64,000 bases of DNA from Emiliania huxleyi CCMP1516 (taxonomy: Eukaryota > Haptophyta > Isochrysidales > Noelaerhabdaceae): the NCBI RefSeq assembly GCF_000372725.1, contig NW_005196456.1:319960-383959 (forward strand), read 5' to 3'. The notes under the pieces are model-generated. The model did not search any database. It had not been told where the DNA came from and was given only the letters and a program-made list of their open reading frames with translations. How positions within the stretch are numbered: position 1 is the first letter of the stretch; each line of letters begins with the position of its first letter. Below, piece by piece: positions 19,943 through 30,454 of the stretch. The position numbers were made by a program, and so were the translations under genes.

Positions 19943-20975
19943 CTAGGGGCGTGTGTAACACTGACTGACTGACTGTCTATGCAGAGCCGACGCACCGCTG
20001 CTGCGCGCGCTCCGAGGAGAGGCGCCGACGGACTGCCCGTGCAGCGCTGCGTGCAGCTTGCGCCGCCCGCCGAGGCTGAGGCCGAGGTCGTCGAGGTCGT
20101 CGAGCGAGAGGAGGGAGAGGGCCTGGAGAGTGGGGGGGTACGCCGGAGGGGATCATCATCATCGCCGTGGCTCCTTCCGGGTGGGAGAGGCGGCGCCTGG
20201 AGGTCGTCGATGTCGTTGGCCTAGGAGAGGAGGGGTGGGGTGAGGCGGCTAGGAGAGGAGGGTGGGGCAAGTGCCCAGGCTACCCCTCGTATCTCCACGC
20301 CCGAAGGCGGGAGCCCGGCGGTATTTGCAGCGCAAGGCGAGACGGACCCCGCAGCCCCCCCCTGGGCACCTTGAGCGTCGGCAGCCACTTCTCGAGCGAG
20401 AGAGTCGACAGCAGGGCGGCGAGAGGGTCCGGCGGCGTCGGCGGAGGCGAGGCGGCGGGAGGTCGGACGGCCGGCAACGCGGCGGGCGGCGGCGGCAGCG
20501 GCGGCGGCGGCGGCGGTGGAGTCTGCGGCGGCGGATGGTGCAGAGCCGCGCTGGCGTTGGGGTCGACTCGGATTCGAAGCCGCCGCCCGGGCATCAGGTT
20601 TGGTGGAACGGTGACGGGGATGCTGAGGTCGCCGACAAGGGCCTCGAACACCCCGCCTACCGGCACACCATCCGGGACCACCACGTCGTACTCGACTGTC
20701 GAGTTGGCGGGCGGCGGCGAGGCGCCAGGTCGGGCTGCCCCGCAGGCGTCGCAGGCGGTCAACGCGTCTCCGTTTTGGAGGGTGCACGCCGCACACGTCC
20801 ACGTCGGGGCCGGCTTTGCCGTGTGGCAGACCTCGCACTCCTCGTCGAGCCCTCGGTTCTCGAACGTGCATGAAGCGCAGGACCAGGGCGGGAGCGGCCG
20901 CGCAGCCTCGCACGCCTCGCATGAGCGTCGGTCATCTGCGTTGTCGAGCGTGCACGAATCGCAGGACCAGACCAT
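19943..20975 (-). CDS. RanBP2-type zinc-finger protein with SAM domain, three exons
   Basis: Exons 20975-20370, 20220-20197 (24 nt) and 20122-19943; frame closes to 269 aa. Exon 1 has three RanBP2-type zinc ribbons of the form W-x-C-x2-C-T-x10-C-x2-C: WSCDSCTLDN, WSCASCTFEN and WTCAACTLQN, starting near residues 3, 35 and 68. Next come a beta-rich segment (VEYDVVVPDGVPVGG, LMPGRRLRIRV) and a Pro-rich linker. A SAM domain is completed only by splicing: LSLEKWLPTLK + ANDIDDLQ + ALSLLSLDDLDDLGLSLGGR. These zinc ribbons bind RNA, ubiquitin or Ran in known families; SAM domains oligomerise. Intron 1 is GT-AG (149 nt), intron 2 GC-AG (74 nt). Confidence 0.75.
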
Positions 20976-21733
20976 GGCTGCTTGCGCTGGTCCGTCAGTC
21001 TGCACTCGGAGGCCTTGTCCGACGGTTTTTTTTCCGATCTCGGGCTTGCCTGCCTCCCGAGTCGCGGAAGCGAGCCGGCTCGGGCTCGAATTCTGAGGCT
21101 GTCCATGCTCGGTGGATCTTAGCCTGTGCGCGTTATTCTCGCCCAGAGAGAGATTTTTGAAGACCAACAAGAAATCACGATCCGTGATTTGTTTGTTTGT
21201 TTGTTTGTTTGGGCTCGGCAGCTTGTTAGCCCTCAGCCGAAGCTGGGGCCGGTCCCGTAGCCGAGAGAGCCCGCGCCGATGAGTTCGACGCGGTCGGGGG
21301 GCCTTGCGGAGAGGCCAGCGAGATGGCGATCGCTGTACTTCATGGTGTCATCAAGTGACCGGCTGACAAGCCAGAGGTCGATACTCTGGAAGACCCATAG
21401 GATGCCACGAATGCCTGAGGGAGAGGGAGGCGAGGCCAGAGGTTGGCCTTTGCGCGCTTTTCTCTGCATAGGCTATCTATATTCTTTGCATCATATTCTC
21501 TCTGGGCCCTCTATATTCTCGAGAATATTCTCGAATATTGAGAATATTTTTGCCACGCGGCAGGTAACGGAGGCCCAAACCCGCGCTCCAAAGTGCCAAA
21601 AGTCGCTCCCAAACCCGCTCAGAACCTCCAAAACTTAAAGAGTTCACAGTCGGCATCGACCCGAAACCTACTGTTGAGGGAGGGCGAGACGATCGAGGGG
21701 TCCCGTACCATGCGGATCGACCCTATCCAGTGC
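20976..21733. other. Intergenic; no gene seen
   Basis: Contains a TTTG repeat (21187-21210), an AT-rich self-complementary stretch (GAGAATATTCTCGAATATTGAGAA region, 21519-21550) and the recurrent GAGCACTTGAGCAC element (21704-21745, minus orientation) abutting the end of the next ORF. Confidence 0.5.
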
Positions 21734-24328
21734 TCAAGTGCTCAACATATTCTTCATGGACCCCGTCTCAGTCACGTACGTCGCCCATTCCGCCTCGTCC
21801 CAGTCGTCTAGTTTTACTCCAATCCGCCTGTGCTGTCCTTCGTCGGCGTTCTCCTCTGCGAGTATGATGTCGGCGTGTACAATTTTGTGATCGTCTTTCT
21901 CTCCTGGCATGACCTCCGCCTCGCTTGCTCGTGCTCGTGTCTGCGCGTCGACTATTATGTGATCAATCTCCCTTCCCCCCCTGTGCGTCGCGACGCCCGT
22001 GCCCAGCGACTCCATTTGTTCGGTCTCTAGCAGGTCATCCATTTCCGTGTCCGCCGTCCCCATTTGCCGCCCTCTTTCCTCCACCCATTTCCGCGTTACA
22101 GCATTCATGTCGCCGATGATGAGCACCCTCTCGTGCGTGTCGTGTCGTATCGCTTCTTTGAGCTCCTTCCACGCCTTGGCGATTTCGTCATTGCTCTTTC
22201 CTGTATCGGGCATATACGCGCCGTACACGCTGATTCGGTGTTTCCCATCGAGTGTTTCGAGTATCACCCTCCTCACTCGTGCAGCGATTATGTCGACCTC
22301 CTGTTCTGGTTCGACTTTTTTGAGTTTGTCGGTGTTCCATACGATGGTCACGCCACATCTCGTTCGCCCGCGTCCGCGCTTGGCGTTTTGCGGGTCGCTG
22401 CTCGTGCCCGCCCCCGATGTTGCTCCTGTCTGCCCTGTGTTGGCGTCGGCGTCGGTGTCGCCCTCCCTCTCGCCGCAGGCAACGCTGGTTCCATACCCCT
22501 CAAGATCCCATCTCCCTATCACTGCAGCTCTCTCGTCCTCTGTCGTCGTGCTCTCCGAGATGACTCCAAGATCGCCGCGATGGTCATTCATCATGTTGAT
22601 TACGCAGGCCATCGCTTCACTTGGTGTGGTGGCCAGGTCCTTCCCATTGCCCGTTTCTTTTCTCCTGTATACGTCACTTTCTCTGCTTACCATGTGCTGG
22701 CCGGGTCGGTTGTATGCGAATATTCGGATCCTCTTGATATCGGCCTTGCTGTTTTGCCGTCCCCTTCCGACTGCGTCGCCTTCCTCGCACGCACTCCGAC
22801 GTCTCCCAAGCATCCTCTCATTGTCTGTGAGGGTCCGGTGCCGCGGTATCGCAAGGCTTTGCACTCTCAACTTTTGGCGTCTCACGGACGCCGTCGCGCG
22901 AACGCCGTCGTTTTGAACGCCTCGCTCGTTGGTAGCTCCTCTCTCGTTCTGCTCCTCTCCCGTGCTTGTCCTCACATTGTCTCGGGTTGTCGCTCTCCTC
23001 TGACGCAGCCCTCGTGTCGAAGTGGAGGGTGTTGGACCCCTTCTCCTCGTGGTTGACTGTGTGATTGGCATGCAGCCCCGACCCCTCTCGTTCATCCTGC
23101 GTCGGCATGCGCTGGCGCGGCTGGTCGGGCTGTCGCTCTGTGGCGCATGTCGTCTAAGGAGGTCTTCCTCGCGGCATTGCGCCCGCCGAATACTAACACG
23201 CTCGCGAAAAGAAACTCGTTGAGAAGAGATACGTCTCGCTGAGTCATCAGCGAAGCCGGCGGGGGATATCCAATCTCGTTCCGCTGTGTGTCTGTGTGCT
23301 CTTCGAATGCCCGCCGCTGGGAGAAAAGAAAACCATCGAAAAAATAAATTTGATATCCGGGAGTGTTCATCGAAACTATAAGTGGGGTCCCACGTCCTCT
23401 CAACTGCATCTCCCGTGTGTGTCGGGCGGGGCGAGTCGGTCTGGCTCATGTTGTGGTGTTGGCGTCTGCGGGCCTCTGTGGTGTGGGCACTGGTGTTGGT
23501 CCCCATCTGTGTGTGTCCGGCTCCCACGGCGCGTTCAGTGTGCGTGTCCCTGTGTGTTAGTGATGGGTCGATCCCCGTACGCCCTGGCCCGGTCCCGCCC
23601 TCCCGTGTCGCCTTGTGTTCCGCTCGCGCGCGAGGGTCCATATTCCTTGCGCTCTCTCCTCTCTGTCTCTCTCCTCGTCGCGCGCGCCTTCCCTCCAGCT
23701 CTCTCCCGCGCATCTCGGTGCGCGGCCACGACACGCCGCCTCCTGCCACGGCGTCTTCCGCCTCCTCGTGTCTCACGGGTCGCGTCGGTCGCGTTCTGCT
23801 CGATTTCCTCGCCGCGCGGCGCAGCCCGTGTCTCTCTTTTTCTATCCTCGTTGGTTCCTGTCGCGCCGCCGCCGCCTCGCCCCCGCCCGTCCGTCGCCGT
23901 TCCGCGCCGCCTACATCCCGGTCGCCGTGGTACTCATGCCCTATTCTCTCTGTTGCTTCTGCGCTGTCACCCTGCCCCTCATCTCCATGTCCCATCGCAT
24001 CGCAGTGTCGCATCGCACTGCGCCTATGGCTGTCGGCTCTCGTGTAATGTTCGTGGCTGGCGTCGCACGCGCTGCTGATTCTCTCGCGCTCGCGCCTCTG
24101 TCCTCTCTGGTCTCCTCGCGGCGGCTTGGTGGCCTGTGTGCCCTCTCTCGCTGGTGCGGGTGCTCTAGTTTTCTGCGGCTTGCGGTGTGGGCGTTTTGCC
24201 TCGTTTCGATTCAATTTTCGCGCGAACCCACAAGCCTGTGGGCCGCTATCTGATGGCCTCCAGCCGGAGGCCCCATCTCGGACACCAGCCGGTGTGCCGA
24301 GGACCAGGTCGTACGCGGGAAAACTCAT
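21734..24328 (-). mobile_element. LINE-type ORF with AP-like endonuclease, no reverse transcriptase
   Basis: Open frame of 864 codons on the minus strand. The N-terminal two thirds is hydrophilic, Arg/Glu-rich and unlikely to be wholly structured; the true start is unknown. The C-terminal part is an endonuclease/exonuclease/phosphatase fold: VISE near the start, VYGAYMPD, LIIGDMNAVTRKW (the GDxN motif), REIDHIIVD and DDHKIVHADI (the terminal Asp-His pair). This is the order in LINE ORF2 endonucleases, followed by the usual start of the spacer (DDWDEAEWATYV). The frame then stops within the dispersed GAGCACTTGAGCAC repeat, and no reverse transcriptase motif is found downstream. Truncated retroelement, or the endonuclease of another element type such as a Helentron. 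Confidence 0.6.
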
Positions 24329-25400
24329 GCCGCCATGGCGGGAAACCCGTCTTTGTAGCTAAGGGCTGCGGAAAGCTCGTATTAGGCCGACTGCACGCTA
24401 AAGGCTACACGCTCGCACACCACTTGCTGAGTGGCTCTCCCAGGCGCTCAGCCCATGGCGGAGGCACGCCAGGCCCCGGGGAGTCGGCCGTCACTCGCCT
24501 AAGCGCCTAAGCGGCCTAAGCGGGGGGGTGCTTAGGGTGCTTAGGCGCTTAGGCGGCCCTAGCGCGCCATAGCGCCCGATACGGCCCGCCCTGGCCCTGC
24601 GGACCTTCCCAGAGAGCTTGGCGATGCTGTACAGAATGCCGAGAGGATACTGGGCATGCTGCCGTCGAGCGACGAGCCATGCTGGCTCGTCGCCGGCGGC
24701 GAGCTCGAAGACCCGCGCCGAGCTTCGCCGAGCCTGGCGGGCCCGCCCGCACGCCCGCGGCCGCAGGCAAGGAAGGCGAGCTTGCTGGCGTCTCTCGCCA
24801 GCGCTCACATGCCAAAAGACACCTCGCAGCGCGCGAGACATGACCGAAGCGGTACGCCTCGGCGCCACGAGAGCAGCCGGTCGACGTGGGCACCAAGCGC
24901 GCGGCCGCCGGGCGCCTTCGCACCGACAGGGGCGCCGCGGCAGTAGAGCCCTCTACCGCCATACCGTTTTTATGGCGGGTCTAGGTGGCTCGCGTGCTTG
25001 ACTCTCGATGCGGTGGTCGCAAAAAAGAAAGGGAGGACCGCCCCGTCCCCCGAATAAGGAAGCTATTCATGAGTAGGTAGGGTGTACACACTCCAAACAA
25101 ACACTCCACCATTGAGCATTGTCTGTAGAAAGAACGCAAGCAGAACTTCATGATGAGCGTCGTAAGCAACGAACGAAAATGCGGCTGACAACGATGCAGC
25201 CGTGAGCGTGACGTGGGGTGTACCATTCCATTTCGCTCTCCTTCACGTATACAGCTTGCGTGACGTGTTCGTGCGTAAAATTCTCTTTTTTCCCTGGGGG
25301 GCCACTATTAATTAGCACTAACACAGGTCACAGGCACGTCCACGAGGACAAAGGTACACCACGGGAGCCGCCCAATTGAGAACAGTCAGTGTGCACAGTA
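24329..25400. other. Intergenic with hairpin; one coding-like stretch
   Basis: Holds a palindromic repeat (24497-24556). A plus-strand stretch near 24610-24730 (GDAVQNAERILGMLPSSDEP) looks coding but has no start, partner exon or known motif. The rest shows nothing recognisable. Confidence 0.4.
24497..24556. repeat. Inverted repeat of GCCTAAGC / GCTTAGGC units
   Basis: Three GCCTAAGC-type units on the left arm (24497-24521) face three reverse-complement units on the right arm (24529-24556) over a G-run loop. The DNA or a transcript could form a long GC-rich hairpin. Confidence 0.75.
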
Positions 25401-27650
25401 CTAGCCCAACAGCGGGGCGACCGCCCTCTCCAGGTAGGCTTGCTGCCCATTGGCTGTCGCGAAGCCGTCCCACTCGTAGAATGGAACGCTGATCACCCTC
25501 CAGCCAGCCGCCCTGAGGAGGCGCCGCTTGAGCAGCGTTGGCCCATTGGATTTGCGCACGCCCCGGCCGTCGGGCAGCAGGAAGTGAGAGGGGCCGTCCA
25601 CCTCGACCGCGACGCGTGACGAGGGCAGCGCCAAGTCGAGCGAGTAGCCGGTGCGCGGCTCGAGATGCTCCTCCTCGAAGCCGTGCTGGACGGCGGCGAG
25701 GGCAGCCGCGACGGAGCGCTGCAAGCCTGACGGCCGAGCTATGGTCGCCACCATAGCGTCGCGACAGAGCTTGCGCTGAGGGGAGGGAAGAAGATGCTGC
25801 TGCGCGTCTGCTCCTCGCTCCAGGGAGAGCCAGAGCTGACACTGGTGAAGCTGACGGCGGTCCTCCTCGCTCCACCTCGACGGATCCCGCGCGAGCGAGT
25901 CGCTGATCACGCGCGAGCAGTCGGCAAGCAGCGCTTGGTGATAACAGTCTGCCGCCGCATACGCCCACACCGTGTTGGCCAGGTTCTGGGGGTTGAAGCG
26001 ATCCAGCCCGCCGCGCACCGTCGCATCCGCCACCGCCGCGTACAGCGCGTCCGCAGCCACGCCCGCCGTCGCGTACGCCCACACCGTGTTGGCCAGGTTC
26101 TGAGGGGTGAAGCCAGCCAGCCCGCTCCGCACCGTCGCCTCCGCCACCGCCGCGTACAGCGCATCCGCAGCCACGCCCGCCGTCGCATACGCCCACACCG
26201 TGTTGGACAGGTCCTGAGGGTTGAAACCAGCCAGCCCGCTCCGCACCGCCGCCTCCGCCACCGCCGCGTACAGCGCGTCCGCAGCCACGCCCGCCGTCGC
26301 ATACGCCCACACCGTGTTGGCCAGCTCCTGCGGCTTGAAGCCAGCCAGCCCGCTCCGCACCGCCGCCTCCGCCACCGCCGCGTACAGCGCGTCCGCAGCC
26401 ACGCCCGCCGTCGCGTACGCCCACACCGTGTTGGCCAGGTCCTGCGGGTTGAAGCCAGCCAGCCCGCTCCGCACCGCCGCCTGCGCCACCGCCGCGCACA
26501 GCGCGTCCGCAGCCACGCCCGCCGTCGCGTACGCCCACACCGTGTTGGCCAGCTCCTGCGGCTTGAAGCCAGCCAGCCCGCTCCGCACCGCCGCCTCCGC
26601 CACCGCCGCGTACAGCGCGTCCGCAGCCACGCCCGCCGTCGCGTACGCCCACACCGTGTTGGCCAGGTCCTGCGGGTTGAAGCCAGCCAGCCCGCTCCGC
26701 ACCGCCGCCTCCGCCACCGCCGCGTACAGCGCGTCCGCAGCCACGCCCGCCGTCGCGTACGCCCACACCGTGTTGGCCAGCTCCTGCGGCTTGAAGCCAG
26801 CCAGCCCGCCACGCACCGCCGCCTCCGCCACCGCTACGAACAACGGGTGCACCACCCTCGCCTGCAAGCCGCACCTTGCAACGCCGTGAGACACGTTGGC
26901 CAGCTCGCGTGCTCGGCACGAAGAAACCAGGTCGAGCGTGCGCTGCACCAGCTGCTCAAGCCGCCCCTCGTGCCGCCGCTCGATGCGCTGCTTGCCCAGT
27001 TTGTTCCACAGGTTCGCAGCGTGGATGTGGTTCAAGCTCGCGCTGTGGGCATCAAAGAGCGTGAGCAGTGCGTCAGTGCTGCCAGCATTTGAGATGTGGC
27101 TGTTGAGCTGCTTTGCGTTGAGCTGACCACCGGCAGCAGAGGTGTGCCTCTCTTCGCGCGATCCCGCACCACGCATCGGCGGACTCAACCGGCGGTCGCT
27201 GTGCTGAGGCTGCCCCTCGCCGCGGCGGTCGCGCCGGTCATGGTCGCGCCTGGGATCGTGGGACCGATCATCGCGCCGATCGTACAAGTCGCGCTCGCGC
27301 TCGCCTATGCTTGGTCGGTCGTTGCAGCCGCGCCGCTCAACGTGCCGCCCGTCATGATGCGGCCGTCGCTCGCCTCGCAATGGCTCGTCGCGCCATCGCT
27401 CAGCGGCGTGTGGCTCAGCGTGCCATCGCTGCTCGCGGCCACTGCACCAAGAGTCGTTGTAGCCGCGCCGCTCGTCATGCCGCACGTCATGGTGCCGCCA
27501 TTGCTCGCCTCGCCGTCGCAGCTCATCCCGCCGCGGCTCATCGCGCGATCGCGACCGCCGTCGCGGCTCGCCCCGCCATCGCCGCTCTTCGCGTCCGTAC
27601 TCGTCGCGCCGTTGCTCATCACGCCAGCGACGCTCCTCGCTCCGGGACAT
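25401..27650 (-). CDS. OPR repeat protein with RAP domain and Arg/Asp-rich N-terminus
   Basis: 749 aa from the ATG at 27650, one exon. Residues 1-150 are a low-complexity Arg/Glu/Asp region built from short diverged units (RRDELRRRGEQ, EERRWRGEP). About 267-573 hold nine 38-aa repeats, eight almost identical, with core PQELANTVWAYATAG. The C-terminal RAP domain reads TGYSLDLAL, VAVEVDGPSHF, AGWRVISVPFYEW (about 665-745). OPR/RAP proteins bind organelle RNA through the repeats. No classical targeting peptide is visible here, unlike the paralogue at 14822-17260. The 114-bp DNA repeats are nearly identical, which points to recent expansion. Confidence 0.75.
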   Translation of the reverse strand: MSRSEERRWRDEQRRDEYGREERRWRGEPRRRSRSRDEPRRDELRRRGEQWRHHDVRHDERRGYNDSWCSGREQRWHAEPHAAERWRDEPLRGERRPHHDGRHVERRGCNDRPSIGERERDLYDRRDDRSHDPRRDHDRRDRRGEGQPQHSDRRLSPPMRGAGSREERHTSAAGGQLNAKQLNSHISNAGSTDALLTLFDAHSASLNHIHAANLWNKLGKQRIERRHEGRLEQLVQRTLDLVSSCRARELANVSHGVARCGLQARVVHPLFVAVAEAAVRGGLAGFKPQELANTVWAYATAGVAADALYAAVAEAAVRSGLAGFNPQDLANTVWAYATAGVAADALYAAVAEAAVRSGLAGFKPQELANTVWAYATAGVAADALCAAVAQAAVRSGLAGFNPQDLANTVWAYATAGVAADALYAAVAEAAVRSGLAGFKPQELANTVWAYATAGVAADALYAAVAEAAVRSGLAGFNPQDLSNTVWAYATAGVAADALYAAVAEATVRSGLAGFTPQNLANTVWAYATAGVAADALYAAVADATVRGGLDRFNPQNLANTVWAYAAADCYHQALLADCSRVISDSLARDPSRWSEEDRRQLHQCQLWLSLERGADAQQHLLPSPQRKLCRDAMVATIARPSGLQRSVAAALAAVQHGFEEEHLEPRTGYSLDLALPSSRVAVEVDGPSHFLLPDGRGVRKSNGPTLLKRRLLRAAGWRVISVPFYEWDGFATANGQQAYLERAVAPLLG

Positions 27651-28027
27651 TTTTGACACTTGCCGGCCAACTACGGCGTCTGTTCACGTAAACGCAAAAT
27701 GGAGCTAGGCTAGGGTTGCGCAGCTGTGAACAGGAGCGAGCTCGCGCTGCGCTAGGCTCAGACGGCGAGTTCGCGCTGCGCTAGGCTCAGACGGCGAGTT
27801 CGCGCTGCGCGCTAGGCGTTGTTGACACGTCACGACGCTTTGCCGTCATGGGTAGGTTTAAAGAGCTGCGTTGGCTCGCCAAAGTTTTAGTTTTATGAGT
27901 TGTGTGAATTCACTCACATTTTTCGTCCTTTGAGCTTTGTTTCTCGCACAATGGCAACAGTGTGAGGAGAGTAGAGAGAGTGAGAGGGGCGGGGGCGACA
28001 CGACTGTAACTGCTGTGCGCCTGTGCC
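27651..28027. other. Intergenic with 29-nt tandem repeat
   Basis: Contains about 2.7 copies of a 29-nt unit (27741-27818, unit around CTAGGCTCAGACGGCGAG). No gene seen. Confidence 0.6.
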
Positions 28028-29388
28028 TCAACACTCCTCCATAGATTCCAACCCACCGCGCACCCGGGCGTCACGAATGTTGGCGGCGGCGGCTCTTGCT
28101 CGCTCGAACTGAAGGCCGAGGTCCCCTGAGTACGAGTAACGAGCGACTGCGAGGTCAAAGTGCCTCAAGGCCTCGTCCTCATCGCTAGGCCCACCCTCGC
28201 CGCGCTGGCACATCAGACCGAGGGAGTAGTGCGCGTCTCCGTAGTCGGAGGTGGGCCTACGCGCGTCTCCGTTGGCGGGGTACCACAAGTCGCGCCCATC
28301 GTCAGGTGATGCGACCAGGCCCCACAACCGCCGCGCCTCCGCGTGGTCCTTGGGGCCGCCGAGGCCCTCGTAGAGTATGAGGGCGAGTTCCCGCTGGGCG
28401 AGCGCCAAGGAAGAGAGATACCGCGGTTCCGTAGGGAGCCACGTCCCGGCGCACCCCTGTGCGACCGCCAGGCCCAACCACCGCCGCGCCTCCGCGCGGT
28501 CCTTTTGACGGCGGCCGAGCGGTCGGGCCGCTCCGTCGCGCGGACGGCAAAAGCAGTCGTACATATCGAATCGAGCCTGCGCGTGACCTTGCGCCGCCGC
28601 CAAGCCGCAAAGCCGCTCCGCCTCGACGTAATCCAGGTTGACGTATCCGTGGGAGATGAGAGTGCCTCCGGTCGAGAGCGTGCCTCCGGTCGAGAGCAGC
28701 AAGGCCAGGCCGAACTGCGCGTCAGCATCTCCTTGCGCCGCCGCCAGGCCCCACAGCCGCACCGCCAGCGCCCCCGCCGCCTGCGCCTGCGCCTGCGCTG
28801 CCGCCCATTCCTCCTCGATGAATGTACCCCTTGCCGCTGCCGCCTCCTCCGCCGCGTCCAGCGCCGCCACCGCCGTTGACTCCGCCGCCACCGCCGCCGC
28901 CTTCCACGCCGCCACCGCCGCCGCGCCGGCCTCAGTGCAGCCCGCCTCAGCGCTCGCGGCGCTCGCGCCCGCGTTGTGCGCGGTCGCAGGGCGCTCCCCG
29001 AGCGGAGCAGGGCTGGCGTCGGCCGCCATATCCGCTGCCTCCTCCGCGTCTGCTCAAGCGCCCGGGCGTATGCCTCGAACACGGCCTCGTTCTCGCGCCC
29101 GACATTGAACCCGATCTCGCCGACGTAGCTCCTGCGGACCGACTCCGGCTTTTTGAATGGCCACGCGCCCGACTTGATGTGGGAGCACGTGTTGATCTCC
29201 GCGGTGACAGTCTCGAGCAGCTGGTGTCCGCGCGCACCCGCGACGCGGTAATCGCCGTACACGACCTTATCGGAGAGGTCGGGGAAGACCGCCTCGCGGC
29301 CGTGCGACGAGAAGAACGCCTGCAGCCCGCGCACAACAGCCAGCAGCTCCGCCGAGCGCTCGTCCTCGCTCAGGCTCCGTCCGACCAT
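28028..29388 (-). CDS. Sel1-like repeat protein, frame broken near 29040
   Basis: The C-terminal frame (29029-28028, 333 aa) is Ala-rich and then carries Sel1-like repeats: LWGLAAAQGDADAQFGLALL, LCGLAAAQGHAQARFDMY, WLGLAVAQG, LWGLVASPDDG and YSLGLMCQRGEGGPSDE. Such solenoids are protein scaffolds. Upstream, another frame (ATG at 29388 to about 29045) is clearly coding-like (AVVRGLQAFFSSHGREAVFP, VGEIGFNVGRENEAVFEAYA) but runs into a different phase. I see no good splice pair, so this may be a missed intron, a frameshift or a sequence error. The recurrent upstream element lies 57-125 nt before 29388. Confidence 0.6.
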
Positions 29389-29444
29389 GACGCCCGCCGC
29401 CCTCGAGCCGCCGCCCAAAGAAGAAATTATATGCCACTGGGTGC

Positions 29445-29513
29445 GCTTCTGAGCTCCCCGGTCCTGCATGGGCGTGCGGCAAATAACTGCACTCCAAGTG
29501 CTCCAAGTGCTCC
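29445..29513 (-). promoter_or_regulatory. Recurrent upstream element, copy B
   Basis: In minus orientation the tandem GAGCACTTGG block (29513-29485) is identical over 29 nt to 4590-4618, followed by a GACCGGGGAGCTCAGAAGC block (29472-29445) that matches 47654-47627 with four differences. It lies 57-125 nt upstream of the ATG at 29388. Confidence 0.45.
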
Positions 29514-30454
29514 GCTGTAAGTGCTCGACGACCCGGCGGTGAACGAGGGCGTTTTAAGTTTAACCACAGGCTGTCACTTCGTATCACTACCGCGGTCGTG
29601 CCACAAGATTAAGGCGGTCATGCCCCCCCCCGCACACGCTACGCGCACACAGACAAAACACCTCTCTCTCACACAGACTGATCCAGACTGAAGCTGCACA
29701 ACAAACAAACACCGTCATCATAGCCACTCCGGAGCGGGAGCACTTAGCAGAGCTGCGGGGGGGAGGGGGGCGGAGGGGGCGGGGGCGGGGAGGAGCCGAA
29801 GCGCGCTCCCGGTAGTCGCTCTCGCGCAGCCCGTCTGCCGTCAGAGTGGAACGGCAGTGCCTCGCCCCTCCCATGCCGCCGTCCGAGCTTCACCTGCGTG
29901 CGATGCCGAGGGGGGAGCGAGAGCGAGGGGGCCTGCTCGCGTATGGCCGAGAGCGCGCCGGCGAGAGCGCGCTGTTGTCCGCAGGCCGGAGAGCCCTGCG
30001 GGCGAAAGGCGGCATGACTGTGTCGGCCCAAAGAGCCTCCGGCGGCCCTACGGGGTATCAGCCGGCCAGCGCCCAGCCTTGCGCTGCGCGCTGCGGCCGG
30101 GCGCTGACCGGCGGAGCGCCTGCGGCGCAGCGCTGCGCGCGTCCTCCCCTTTGCCAGCCTCGACAGCGCGCTGGGGGAATGCAAAGCCGCTGGGAAGTGA
30201 CGGCCAGGAGCAAAGGAGCGGCCGGAGCGCGGCGAAAGACTGACGGAAAGTGGCGCTGCCCGCGACCGGCCCCGTCTCGGTGTGCGCTGCGGGACGGCCT
30301 CGCTCAAACGCGCACCTGCCGAGGCGGGGCGGTCACGAGACCGGCTGAGATCGCGGCCACAGCTGCTTCGGGGGATGAGGATGGCTGGGCATGATCAGCT
30401 TCTCCCGAGGTGCCCGCTGGCCAGCTGGGATCGATCAGCCGTTCAGACATACAA

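Noticed and set aside
29744-30307. Arg/Ser-rich minus-strand frame of 187 aa
   Set aside because: Composition is that of random GC-rich frames, overlapping open frames exist on the other strand, and no motif is present.
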